Assembly: GCA_900095095.1 (NCBI GenBank) | Contig: FMBT01000385.1 | Location: 62,001 to 126,000, forward strand | DNA: 64,000 nucleotides | Direction: 5' to 3' | Source: Fragilariopsis cylindrus CCMP1102 | Taxonomy: Eukaryota > Bacillariophyta > Bacillariophyceae > Bacillariales > Bacillariaceae | Part shown: positions 45,190 through 56,633 of the stretch, piece by piece | How positions within the stretch are numbered: position 1 is the stretch's first letter | Layout: each line of letters opens with the position of its first letter | Notes under the pieces: model-generated | What the model was told of the DNA's origin: nothing | The model's input: only the letters and a program-made list of their open reading frames with translations | Databases searched by the model: none | Position numbers and translations under genes: made by a program

Positions 45190-46278
45190 ATGTTTACCAT
45201 TGCTTCTGATACTGATGTTCAATGTTGTTATTGTGTAGGGGTAATTCCCCCCTCCCACATCATCGAACGTGAAAACTGTTTCTATCAGTTTCAGTGTACA
45301 AGCGCAAGATGTACAGGATTCACTTACTTTAAATGCCGAATATGTACACCTTCCAAATATTCACCTAAAATGACTCGTGGTCGACTTTCTGGCCGCATTA
45401 CGGCTCACAAAGGTAACAAAAGTCATGAAGCAGCAATGTTGAACTATCGTGATGAAATTGTTGACAACATGTCATTTGATGACAGTCCAAATGATTTCAA
45501 TGATGACGGAGCAGATATCGAAGAACATGTTGTTTCGATGTTGGACCCAGTCAATGCAATTATTTGTCCAGGATGCCCCACCTCTCCCAATCTTTTAGAT
45601 CATACCCAACAAGATACCACCATCACCGGCAATCTTGTTGCTAATACCAGTGGTCATTCTATTCCTTTTGATTCACTTGCAATCAGCTCCAACGCAGACT
45701 ACATAGCTGCAATGAGGTTGCAACCAGAACCCCTGCTCATTGATATAATTTCACGGTTCCCTCCAGATCTTCAATCCTACTTTGATGCATGTATAAATAA
45801 TGTAGGTCACAAGTTTATTACTCAACTGGCTATAACTGGTAGGCCCAATACAAAATATTCGGACGAAAAAGCGTCAACGTCACTCTATATTCTACTGTTG
45901 TCGAAACTTTGCATTGAACTTAAGGTTAAGCAACGAGCAATTCTTGCCACACTTCTTTCTTACGTTCATCACAGTGCTACACAACCTAATTTAAATACGT
46001 TTGTGCCCGCCTGTGGCAATGATATCAGGAATAAGCTGTTGGATGGGATTCCTTCTGTCAAGAAAAATCTTCCCATACCAAAAATAGTGAAACTTCCTGA
46101 AGGGTTCGTATACATTTCTATACTTCCCTCGTTTTTCGTGGACGTCAATCCAATTAAATTTTCAGTACTTAAAACACGTAGAATCCTACGACGAATTCAG
46201 CCAAAAATCGCTTACTTCACATCGAAGACTATCCGACCACCGCACATATCACCAACCATCACTACTGCTGTAACCTAA
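45190..46278 (+). CDS. Cys-rich zinc-binding-like protein, probably cut by the LINE insertion
   Basis: The N-terminus has paired cysteines (QCCYCVG ... QFQCTSARCTGF ... KCRICTPSKY) followed by a basic, His-bearing stretch (GRITAHKGNKSHEAAM), suggesting a zinc-finger unit. The middle is acidic, then comes a region (LCIELKVKQRAILATLLSYV) that reads as globular. The last 40 residues or so fall where base composition changes to the C/A-rich type of the retroelement, so the natural C-terminus is probably lost. Family unknown. Confidence 0.45.
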   Translation: MFTIASDTDVQCCYCVGVIPPSHIIERENCFYQFQCTSARCTGFTYFKCRICTPSKYSPKMTRGRLSGRITAHKGNKSHEAAMLNYRDEIVDNMSFDDSPNDFNDDGADIEEHVVSMLDPVNAIICPGCPTSPNLLDHTQQDTTITGNLVANTSGHSIPFDSLAISSNADYIAAMRLQPEPLLIDIISRFPPDLQSYFDACINNVGHKFITQLAITGRPNTKYSDEKASTSLYILLLSKLCIELKVKQRAILATLLSYVHHSATQPNLNTFVPACGNDIRNKLLDGIPSVKKNLPIPKIVKLPEGFVYISILPSFFVDVNPIKFSVLKTRRILRRIQPKIAYFTSKTIRPPHISPTITTAVT

Positions 46279-46469
46279 TACGACCAAGCCTGTTACAACC
46301 AATACCCCCGATTTCACTCAAACCTATCATACACTGACCACCGACCAAGGCCAAAACACCACGTTAACCGCCATTTTCACGTAAATTCGAAGCGTCGTGC
46401 AAGAGACATCTCGACTTTCAATAAAAAGAAGAACAATACCGGGACTTGACAGCCAAAAATTCACTGCTA

Positions 46470-47135
46470 CGACCAGCCCTAAGTAAAAAAAAGCGCGCCC
46501 ACTACCAGACGGCCCCATCGTTAAGCAGCCACACTTAGCACCCTCACCTTACTTACTAGACACAGAACACCCACACGCTCACCGCCTAAGTAAAAGAAGT
46601 GACACACACCAGACGCCACTCTGTGATATATATCCACACTTATCACCACCAACTCAGTTACGTAACCAGGAAGCGACACCCTTCCCCACAACCGACCAGC
46701 GCCTAAGTAAAAGCAGCACCAGCGTAACAAGACTACACTTCCTCACCCAGTCACAATTATCAGCGACCTAAGCCCCAACTTTACACAAGGACTACGAACT
46801 GCTAAAAACCAATCCCGGCCTCGGCAGCCAGGTTCTAACACGTTCTCTCCCCTAAGTAACCTACCACCAACAGAAAAGAACTCCCGCAGAACCGATCCTG
46901 ACCACTCACACTTAGTTCACAAACACTCACTTCAGATTCACCAGGCAGCCAAAAATCACAACGACCAAAAAAGCCACACAGCAACCTCAGCACGCTTCCG
47001 ATCCCTACAAGAACAACAGTCCAATACAGAGCCAAACCGACCTCCGAAGCGGCCTGCAAACCCAGTTGAAGCTAGATCCATTTTCCACTGACCTCCAAAG
47101 ATCTCGGCAATCCCGGTTGAAGCTAGATCCACTGT
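46470..47135 (+). repeat. Repeat motifs in the LINE 5' UTR
   Basis: CCTAAGTAA-type words recur at 46478, 46585, 46702 and 46851, with a partial CCTAAG at 46767. GTTGAAGCTAGATCCA occurs at 47065 and again at 47116 (51-bp spacing). Such 5' UTR repeats are common in LINE promoters. Confidence 0.65.
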
Positions 47136-47352
47136 CCATTCCCATATCCAAAGCCATATCCAAGATATCAAAAATATCCAAACAATCTACCGATGCAACG
47201 CTTTCCGACCATCGATACGAAAATACAACCAAATTCCGAACATACCGATCATCAAATCACCCTCACCCTTTTCATCCACAAATACCTCCCTTGTAAAACA
47301 ACCTATTCACCTACCTCTTTCAACAATTAACCTACCTCTCCACTACCAAATC

Positions 47353-50300
47353 ATGCCTCGTTTCAACAACAACTTCAAAAACAAAGGTTCCCGCTCGGCT
47401 GCCAAACACCACAGCAAAACCCTACCTGGAAAAAACCCCACTCGTACTAAGACTGCCACTGCCAAACCCAGCCGCAAGAAACCACCGGCATCACCAGCCT
47501 CCGTGGAAAGCCATTTTGCTAGAACAACCCCCTCGTCATTACCTGTCAAGGCCACCAACATGGTAATTTCAGGAGACAACGGGAAAAATCCCAGATCCCC
47601 AAGTTCTACCGAGGACAAGATTGCCCCCAAGAAAACTGACAGCCGCAACACTCCACCTCGCGATCTCCTCCAAGGTACTACCATCACTCCAGATAAGCCG
47701 GATGAATCGATCAGCCCTCCACCCAAGATCACCAACAAATCTGACGGTCTCAACACTCCTTGGGAAAAGGTAACAAAAGTGGTTACTTCCAGGAAGTATA
47801 AAAGGGGAACAACCAGTACCGATCTTACTCACCTTCAGAGCACCGATGATGAATCGGACTCATCGAGCACCCCATCTGCACTCATCCACCTCAAAACGAT
47901 AAGAAGCTTGCCATGCCCTAGACTAGTATATAGGGAAGAGGCTTTCTATTGTGAGATAATGTATATTATAAGCATTAGTATTGGGTTCTATTCTAGAGAG
48001 CTGCTTCCATCGTAATGGAGGCAGTTCATTTGATTCGTTAGCGATTGATTTAGCGATGAATCACTAGTGTTAGTCCCGTGATATATGTACGCACTGCATT
48101 CTCCTCCGATCCATATTAGTATTTCAAATAGATCCTATTGTCATTCAACTGTTGTGGTAGGAGTTTCAAGTTTGCGATAGTATGGAGCAACCCTCCTAAC
48201 ATTGACATTCTTGATGTTTGTTGGGGATTTTTCAATTAATATTGATCCATTGTTGTTATGTTTTATAACTTTATAAGGCCCTTCACGAGGTATTGCTAGC
48301 TTGCGAAGGATGCCTGGCTTCTTCAGGGTGATGAGGTCACCCTTCTGATAGATGTGAGGTACTCTGCTTGAGTTTTCTCTAATATTATTTTTGTTTATTT
48401 TTGTTTGTTTATTATTTTTGATTTCATTCCAGTCAATTTCAGTTGATACTGGTGAAAACATATCTCTTCCAAACACAAGCTGTGCTGGTGAGTGTCCATG
48501 TGATTGATGATATGATGATCTAATTGCATAGGCCACTGAAGAGAGGTACTCATCGAATGGATCTTCGTTATCCGGATCGATTGGTGTATTTTCTAAGTCA
48601 AATGTTGCTAAACCATCACCTAACACTTGGTGTATACGTTCTAGTATCGCATTTGATTGAGGGTTCCAAGCATTGCTTGGTCTTTGTTTTAAACCCATAT
48701 TATCACAGAGTTCAGCAAACTCTGCTTTAAATTCAGTTCCATTATCAAATCCAATTTCTTTTGGGCGTGGGTATCTTGCTAACCACACACTGTCAAGGAT
48801 TTGTTGGCATCTGTATGCTGTCGGAGGACCATATAACTGTTGTTGTTCGAACCAACCAGTGACTGGATCGACCATGGTCATTACATGTACTTCATATGTA
48901 AAGCCATTCGAATTCACTACTGACTTTGGTCCCCATAGATCTACGTTGACTCTATTCCATCGAATAGCTTCTGCAGTCTTGGGTGGTAGTAGTGAGTACT
49001 TTTTCTTGCCAGCTTTCTTGTACATTGGCACTCATGACAGGTCTTGACAAGCTGTTTCACCTGCTTGTTGAGACCACTCCAAGTGAATACTAGCTTGATT
49101 GTTTCAATCATGCGTTTTTCACCTGGATGAATTAAGATATTATGATACCACTCTAATACAACTTGTTGTTTCGATTGGGGTACCAATATTCTGTTATTCT
49201 TGTGTATCAGTTCAATTCCTTCCACAGATTTATATGTGTAGGTTGTTGAACTTGTATTGCTCTTAATTGGCTGTCAACCATATTTACTAAGCGTTCATCA
49301 TTCAGCTGTGCTGTTTGCATTGATTGTAGATCTAATGGGTATGACGATTGGTTGTTGGTTGTTGTAGTCTTCAGTATGTTGTTATCAGAGTCAAAACCAT
49401 CCTCAGTGAAGTTTGATTCTGACATAAACATGCAAAGATTCATCATCTTTACGTCTTCATACTGTAGTCTCTTTTGTTTAACTTCCCACACTCTCAAGTC
49501 ATCAGCCTTGTCATCAAGATCTAATCTTGATAGAGCGTCTGCAGCATCATTATCAATGCCTGCAATGTGGACCACTTTAGGATTATATTCTTCTACAAGA
49601 TTTCTCCACCTCATCATTCTCTGACTAGGCAACTTGGCGTAGAGGAGATTGAGATGATCCGTGTGCACTGTTAAGTCTTGTCCACGAATAACTCCTGCAA
49701 AGGCTTTCAGACCTTCTACTATACCAAGGAGTTCCTTTTCACCTACAGTGTAGTTCAACTGTGGATCGCTTAGTTTTCTTGTATAGAATCCAAGTGGCTT
49801 GCCGTCTTGGACTAGCGTTGCACCCAGTTGGATGTCACTTGCATCTGTGTACAGATGAAAGGGCTTGTCAAAGTCTGGAAATGATAACAGTACATCTGTT
49901 TTGATCATTTCCTTGGCTTTGTTAAAAGCAGTTAAATGCTTTTCCAGCATAAGAAATGGAATCGGACGCTTGGTACTGTTCTTCTTCTTTGTTGATGCTG
50001 CTGCTAATTCATTCAATGGAGAAAGGATATGACTCCTTCCTCTGAATAGATCTCTGTAGAAATTTATCATTCCTAAGAATCTTCTTAGTTGCTTTCCACT
50101 AGTTGGTGGTAGTATGCGATCCATTGCTTCGATTTTCTTCGGCTGTGGACCAATACCATCACTTGTAAGCTGGTAGCCAAGATATTCTACACTCTTTTGC
50201 ATGAAGAAACTCTTTCTTAGATTGGCTTTGAACCCTGCGTCCTGTAGACGTTGGAGCACTTGCTCAACCTTTTGTAAGTGATCTTCTGTTGATTCATTCA

Positions 50301-53300
50301 CTCGTTGAATCACCAGTATATCATCTATGTATACCAATACGTCGAGTCCTCTAAGTGTTTCGGTCATGATTGACTGAAACATTGATGGAGCACACGCGAC
50401 ACCCATAGGCATTCTTAGATATCTATACTTCCCCCAGGGTAGTATAGTTGCACATAGTTTCTGACTCTCTTCATCAAGTGGAATCGTATAGAAACCAAGA
50501 GATAGATCAAGAGCTGTTGCAGATTTAAACTTTTCAAGTTTCTGCAGTGTTTCGTTGATTCGTGGAAGTGGAAAAGGATCCACTTCAACCCACTTGTTCA
50601 ACTCGCGGAAGTCTGTTACGATACGTATATCACCAGTCTTCTTTGATACGCCAAAGGATGGAGAAGCCCAAGGGCTATCATCATGCCATGGTAACTCTTG
50701 TAGTACACCAATGCTGACCATTCTTTCCACTTCTTTCTTCGCGATATATTCGTAAGCCTTAGGAAGGTTGAAATACCTTCCCTTATACGGCACCACACCA
50801 GGCTTGAGCTTGATGTGTGCGGGCTTGCAGTGTTTGAGTGTACCCAAACCTCCACCAAAGAGACCCTTTTCGAATTTACGGAGGGTCTTTTTCAGCTTTT
50901 CTTTGTTGTTCGAATCAATATCTAGATCATTAACCATAGCATCTATGTTGACCTTGGAGTAATTGCATTCTAACATCTTGTTTTGTCTCTCTTCTGCATC
51001 TTGTAGGAGAGGGCTATCAGTGTGCATGCTATAGAGCATGTTACAGGTGGCACGGTCGTGCAACTGACCAATAGTCTTTAGAGGGATCTTATCTTCATTC
51101 CAATGAATTTCTTGCTCTTTGAATAAGATATTGATACCCATATTCCATAGGAGATCATTCCCAATAATAACATCGTACTGTTGTTTTCTTGGGTTAGATG
51201 TCTCATCCACTTGGAACTTGTATTCGATGGTTTGATTCTTTTGGTTTTCAAATTCAATCATCTTGAATCCCACGCTAGCTGTCATTGAGGAATGAAATAC
51301 ACTTCCATATGTTTCATATTTGATGGTGTTTTCTTTTGACAGCTTGGTTCGTCGATTCTTATCTGTGAACTGTTTTAGTATCATTGACTTGGTACATCCA
51401 GTGTCTAGGAGACATCTGCCATAGTATCATGTCCATTGACATTGATAGAAAGCAGTACCTCACAGAAGCGTCTCGCGCCATGTAGAGGTTTAGCTCGGCT
51501 TGGATATAATGTACCATCAACAGTACCAACTAGAACCGGTGTAGGCCTGTGAAGGATCCTACGTGGCTTCTTTGTTGTTGCACTTCATCTCTTGAAGTAC
51601 TTCTTTGCTTGCTTTTTGTATCGCTTAAGATCTGAAGGATCGAAATTGATATTTCTTTCACAAGGATCAAAGCCAGCTGATGCTAGCACATGCATCTGTT
51701 CCGCTTGATTCAATCCCTTCTTCCAAGGCTCATCGTCATCGGAATCACTTGAATCGGAGCTTGCGCCGGTGTGCTTTGCAAACATGGCTTTCATGTACTG
51801 CTTAGCTTCCTTGTTGAAGGTATTATAATTGTTGCCCTTACGACCACTGTTGTTCCCTCCTCCAGATTGGAGCTTCCAGCATTCACCTGCGTGTCTCTTG
51901 CCACAGGTGTCACACTCGCGCTTGCGCTTCTCTCCACCATTCTGCTTTCTATTTGAAGAAGATGAAGCAGTACTTGAAGATTTTCCTTTTCCTTTCTGCA
52001 ATTCAGCAATATCTTTTGCTTGTTGCAACTGTTCTTTTACAAATTTTAATTGTTTAAGAATACCCGGTTCAATCTCCTTGAGTTTGGTGATTGATTGGAC
52101 GTATGTGTTGCTTTGTAAGCACCACCCATCATCGTGAAGTTTTGTGAGGTATACTGGAGATAGAGCGTACTCTAATATCTCTCGACAGTTCTCTTCATCA
52201 TACTTTGTAGGATAAAGTCCTTTCTTCGCGCCGGCATCCCACAAGCACATAGGAAGGTATAGCTGGAACGTATCGAAACGTTTGCTCCATGCTGCTACTC
52301 CCAGTTGTGGTGAGATCTTCATATTACGTATGGATCTCTTTAGTTGAATGAAGCTTGATCTTCCAAGAGTTTCATTACCAAATATCTTGAGCTTAAGATG
52401 ATACATACATTCACGGATGATATGTGTTATCTTCTTTCTCTTCTGCGCTGCATTACCAGCGTTGAAGTACGCATCAATGGTAGCATCATCAGGACAGTCG
52501 TCTCTGATCTCATCTCTGATAGTTTGATCTTCAATAAGGTCAATATCTTCGGCATCGGAATAGCCTTCAAAGGCTGTTTCCACATTGCTTACGATGGTTT
52601 GTGCTTCCTTGTCCACGATTCTTCTAAGGAAGGTTAATCGTGCTGCTGGTGCAAGAGCTACATTGATCTTGTCATTGTAGTTCTTGATCCATAACATTAA
52701 CTGTTCAGGTGTTTCATCACCCTGTAAAATGTACATCTTATTATCGATTCTATTTCCATTTTCAGTTGTCTTGAGGATCTGAGATGGGGATTTCGTATCC
52801 CATTCTTCTGCGTCATAGAGGAACGGTTTGAACCCGCTGATTCTATGGACCCTCTTTGCCTTGGCTGCCTCCTTGGCTGGCTCTTCAGCGTTGTTACGGT
52901 TGGTTTTTGCCATGGTCAAATCAATATTTTTAATATTAAATCGAACGTGTTTGTGGTTGTGTGGTTGTAATATTTCCATTACAATTCCTATAATTTTTGT
53001 GCGATTGAATTTTCAATATTGAATACTCAGTGCTAGAGACAGTGATCGCTGTATTTAACCCGTTGGGCACCTGTCAGTTAGTGTCAGTTCATTTAAAATG
53101 ACATTTACTTAGTTAGGCTTGTGTAATGGGTACCTTACACATGTTGCTAATCCTCTAATTATTTCTTTTAATATATCCATACATTGTTATGTATTTTTTT
53201 GTATAATACTCTCAACGACTTATTTTACTTAAGCGTTGGAAGTTAGACACGCATGCCTTTCTGGCTGTCATGCTTTATTGAATGTGTGCTTGCGCGCACC

Positions 53301-56300
53301 TCAATCAATATATGACTCATTCGATTAGAATAGCTAATTCTATTTCGCTTCATCATATCATGTGATTTTCTTCCAAGTTGATATCAACGATGGTTGATAC
53401 TGCCTTGAAGCGATACGATGGAGCTCTTAGACTCCTCCATATCTTATCATTGTTCAACGTTCTGGTATAGGAGCTTTCTCTCCACCATGGTTGTTGTCGT
53501 CCATTCGATATCACTCTTGGTGTTATCGATGCCTACTTGTTTCGAACAAGAGGTACGTAGTACTTCATTTTAGATAAAATATTACGTCCTATCTTATTGT
53601 CAATAACTTATTAGTAAGATTTTAAAATCATGCCATGCCCTAGACTAGTATATAGGGAAGAGGCTTTCTATTGTGAGATAATGTATATTATAAGCATTAG
53701 TATTGGGTTCTATTCTAGAGAGCTGCTTCCATCGTAATGGAGGCAGTTCATTTGATTCGTTAGCGATTGATTTAGCGATGAATCACTAGTGTTAGTCCCG
53801 TGATATATGTACGCACTGCAAAGCTAAGCACCAGCATCCTCAAGCCGAAACACGTCTCCCGTGGAAAGACTAAAGAAGACGCCTTAAGTTTCACAGACTC
53901 GAGCAAGAGCACCGACGAATCATCGGAGTCAGGATCAGCCTCCCTAAGTGCAGCAAGTGAAAAATCGGAAGACACGGCCACATTGCTGAAAGGTCTAACA
54001 GTAACCAAGACAGTTCACCACCAAGACGACTCCACTGTAAAAAGCATTAGCGAAGCTACAAGCGACACTATTATGCAGGACATTTACGAAAAGACACCAA
54101 CATCACCACCTGGTAGCGTCAATACAAAAACCACAGCGGCATCTACAATCGCTTCATCCAAGTCGGCCCTCTCGAGCTCCCTCAAGGTTCCAGCCAATTG
54201 GAAAAACTCGACCACCATTGACATACCCAAGACCGCCACAACAACAACAGCAGCAGCAAGACAGATAACAATAGCTGAGGCCAACATCGCACTTGAAAAG
54301 ACTAGGTCATACGACTACCTCAAAGAGGGCAAATTCGCCACAACAAAGGCGTATGAAGACCTCGCCACACGCAGTATAGCCAGCAACAAGGGCTTCACTC
54401 ACTATGAAGGACTAAAAGATGGCACTGTACTAACGGAAAATGTACAACCAGACCTGGACTCCATACAAGACGGTATAACAGTAAACTTCAACCAAGCAGC
54501 ACTACAACTCCTGCCTAACGGATGGGACGACCCAGAGGTTACTCCGGCACAGCTGACAGAGGCGGTCAGGGAAATAGCAGTCCCAAGAAAACCTTGGAAA
54601 GACGACACCATCAGACAAGACGCCCGAGCCATGCTGATCAAATTAGCCAGAACGTCCCTGAAATCTTTGACGAATCATGGAGCTACACCACCGGCTTCAT
54701 TACGAACTGCAAAGAAGGGGCACTATGGAAGGCAGCCAATAAAATATACGGGTCACAATGGCCTTGGAAATACTCTAACTCTCTTCCCAAGCTCCCTCCG
54801 AAACATCAACAGAAACAAAAGAATAGAGTAGTAATTCCAAAGTCTTCAATCAAAACGATCACAGCTGCCAGAGGTCGGTTTATGACTCGACCAGGAGGAC
54901 AACAAACGCCAACTACAGAACAAGCCATCAAAGACACATCCGAGAAGAATCCACGCAACTACCAAACCTTCATCACCTTACAACTTCCAGCAATATCGGT
55001 AGCAGGACAAGGCCCAGGGGAAGTCCAAGCACTAGAGAACTTCAACCTGGCATTCGAAATAATTCTGGCATCAGACAGAACCTGCGTCATTTACGTCTGG
55101 CCTCTTAAGTTCCACAACAACAGAACGGTACTACCATACAGCAAGAAACATCTGGATGATTCCTACCCCAAAGCAAGGAAAATAGAGTCAAAAAACGAAC
55201 TCCAGCGCTACGTCAGCAGTGCTTACTTCTCTGAAGGAAAAAAGAGCTGGCTCAAAATGTACTGCGGCCACAATGAACCAATCCAGGACCTCCTCTCAGA
55301 CACAGCCAATCAAACCTTGCAAGACCACCAAATGAACGTATACAAAGAAACTCTCCAATCACCGACCCCCATGATCTGCGGCTGGTTACTTGGAGCAGAA
55401 CCGAGAACATTTAACTGCAAGCAGTTCACAGACCTTCTCAACTCTCTTCCAAAATTCGAAAAACTACCAGTGGCATGCAAAAAACAAGCACTAAAAAAGT
55501 CAAAAACCGAGAAACTAGAATACGGCGAAGGAACCATGGCTATCGTAATCCTATGCAGCTCAAGCTACCGCGATCCAACAAACGTAGCAATGAAAGCAAC
55601 CTTCAACCGAAAAACAGCCAAGGCCATCTCTGAACGACCGGACGGAGCCAACTTCAAGTACATAGAATACTATGCAGACACCAAGTCCAAAGCCGCCACT
55701 CGCAAACAACTCGACTCAGCAGGAGTAGCAATGATCAAACAAAAAAAATGGTCCCAAAATATCAGCCAAATACGCATCGAAGGCATCGACAACCTAGACC
55801 ACCCCATTCTGCTCACCAACCCACTCTCCACTCCAAGCAATCCTCTCCCAGATATACCTACCACCTGCAAACAAAGCATCTTGTCAATAAAATGCCAAAC
55901 AAACTACAAATTCTTCCTATTCAGCCAAATCCACGAACAACCCGATAAATCAATCATTGGCATCTGTCACAAGGACCAACGCGCTGAAGCGGAAATGATT
56001 CTGGGACACCTTCAAGTCTATCAGAAGGAGGAATACGGCAATAAAATAGAGGCATGGTATACCCAACAGGCCATCGACAGTGCAGTGGGCTACTCTATTT
56101 GCAAAGACACAGGCCAAGTCAACCATGCCGACGACGACAACGATGCAGATACTTTCGATGGGTTCTGCACCTCCAATTCCCCAGCAAGAACAGCAAACGC
56201 AATAGCCAACGGGACCCCACTTGAAGACGAGTACGATGGAAACCTGGACGATGTCGACTCCGATGACGACAACGAACCAGAACTCAAGATAGACATGAAA

Positions 56301-56633
56301 ATTATGTTCAATACCTCCAATCTAGGGGACGGTGGTGGATTTGACGACGGCCACTCAGTATCAACACAACTGACATCAGTATCTCAAGCTACCGCCCTTA
56401 TTGGACAAATAGGTGGACCCCAAACAAACATAGACGACGTTAGCACAGTAACAACAGAAGCAAGCCCTGGCAGCCAAGCTATCAACACAATACCCAACCA
56501 AATAATGCAACAAGATTCGTTCCCAATGAACGACGCAACCAATTCCTTAGATAGGACACCAGCCCCATTTACAAACATTGCAAGCAACATTGCCTCCTTA
56601 CGACAGACTGGAGTACAGAATGACAATCAGTAG
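47353..56633 (+). CDS. LINE ORF1 (gag-like), split by the LTR element and two frame breaks
   Basis: Starts MPRFNNNFKNKGSRSAAK at 47353 and runs to the insertion at 47908. It resumes at about 53826 (LSTSILKPKHVSRGKTKEDA) to about 54660 and then in another frame to 56633. The first part is basic and S/T/P-rich; the middle carries QITIAEANIALEKTRSYDYL; the later part (FITLQLPAISVAGQGPGEVQ; MICGWLLGAEPRTFNCKQF) reads as a globular domain; the end is acidic and disordered. Frame changes by one base near 47890 and near 54660. Its role is presumably RNA binding in the retrotransposition particle. No zinc knuckle seen. Confidence 0.7.
47909..48098 (-). repeat. 3' LTR of the gypsy element
   Basis: 190 bp. 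On the plus strand it starts TGCCATGCCC and ends GCACTGCA. No differences from 53631-53820 were found on reading both. Confidence 0.95.
48141..51585 (-). CDS. Gypsy pol: protease, RT, RNase H, integrase
   Basis: Protease motif LLDTGCTKSMIL lies near 51410-51375. RT core: DIRIVTDFRELNKWVEVDPF, ALDLSLGFYTIPL, YLRMPMGVACAPSMFQ and VYIDDILV (YIDD near 50330-50319). RNase H: HLYTDASDIQLGA, VGEKELLG, VHTDH and ADALSRL. Integrase: an HHCC finger (WYHNILIHPGEKRM ... CHECQC), then the catalytic triad D, D-35-E (NVDLWGP, IGFDNGTEF, NAILERIH). Frame shifts of one base occur just before the protease motif (near 51415), near 49215 and near 49025. Upstream, the pol frame is the same as gag across one TGA. 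No chromodomain seen. Confidence 0.9.
51585..52979 (-). CDS. Gypsy gag
   Basis: Up to 464 aa from ATG 52979; MAKTNRNNAEEPAKEA at residue 23 is an alternative start. A helical capsid-like region contains WIKNYNDKINVALAPAARL and LGVAAWSKRFDTFQLYLP. A single compact zinc knuckle, CDTCGKRHAGEC (CX2CX3HX3C), lies in a K/G/S-rich stretch, and an acidic DSSDSDDDE patch follows. It ends at TGA (51587-51585), after which the same frame continues into pol. Confidence 0.85.
   Translation of the reverse strand: MEILQPHNHKHVRFNIKNIDLTMAKTNRNNAEEPAKEAAKAKRVHRISGFKPFLYDAEEWDTKSPSQILKTTENGNRIDNKMYILQGDETPEQLMLWIKNYNDKINVALAPAARLTFLRRIVDKEAQTIVSNVETAFEGYSDAEDIDLIEDQTIRDEIRDDCPDDATIDAYFNAGNAAQKRKKITHIIRECMYHLKLKIFGNETLGRSSFIQLKRSIRNMKISPQLGVAAWSKRFDTFQLYLPMCLWDAGAKKGLYPTKYDEENCREILEYALSPVYLTKLHDDGWCLQSNTYVQSITKLKEIEPGILKQLKFVKEQLQQAKDIAELQKGKGKSSSTASSSSNRKQNGGEKRKRECDTCGKRHAGECWKLQSGGGNNSGRKGNNYNTFNKEAKQYMKAMFAKHTGASSDSSDSDDDEPWKKGLNQAEQMHVLASAGFDPCERNINFDPSDLKRYKKQAKKYFKR
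53608..53630 (-). promoter_or_regulatory. Primer-binding region of the gypsy element
   Basis: Directly inside the 5' LTR (minus strand) the sequence reads TGATTTTAAAATCTTACTAA. It lacks the usual TGG start of a tRNA-primed site and contains the 12-bp palindrome GATTTTAAAATC. Confidence 0.5.
53631..53820 (-). repeat. 5' LTR of the gypsy element
   Basis: 190 bp, apparently identical to 47909-48098. The target duplication AAGCT follows at 53821-53825. Confidence 0.95.

Larger units (their letters stand above)
47909..53820 (-). mobile_element. Ty3/gypsy LTR retrotransposon, complete, nested in LINE ORF1
   Basis: A 5912-bp element on the minus strand with two 190-bp LTRs that look identical, TG...CA ends and a 5-bp target duplication AAGCT (47904-47908 and 53821-53825). 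Domain order gag, protease, RT, RNase H, integrase places it in Ty3/gypsy rather than copia. A purine-rich tract (GGAGGAGAA on the minus strand, 48108-48100) sits next to the 3' LTR. The reading frame has one stop between gag and pol and three one-base shifts. Confidence 0.95.

Noticed and set aside
46327-47232. Several minus-strand frames
   Set aside because: They lie in the LINE 5' UTR, overlap each other and have no coherent domains.
47909-53820. Copia-type classification
   Set aside because: Integrase follows RT and RNase H, the Ty3/gypsy order; copia has integrase before RT.
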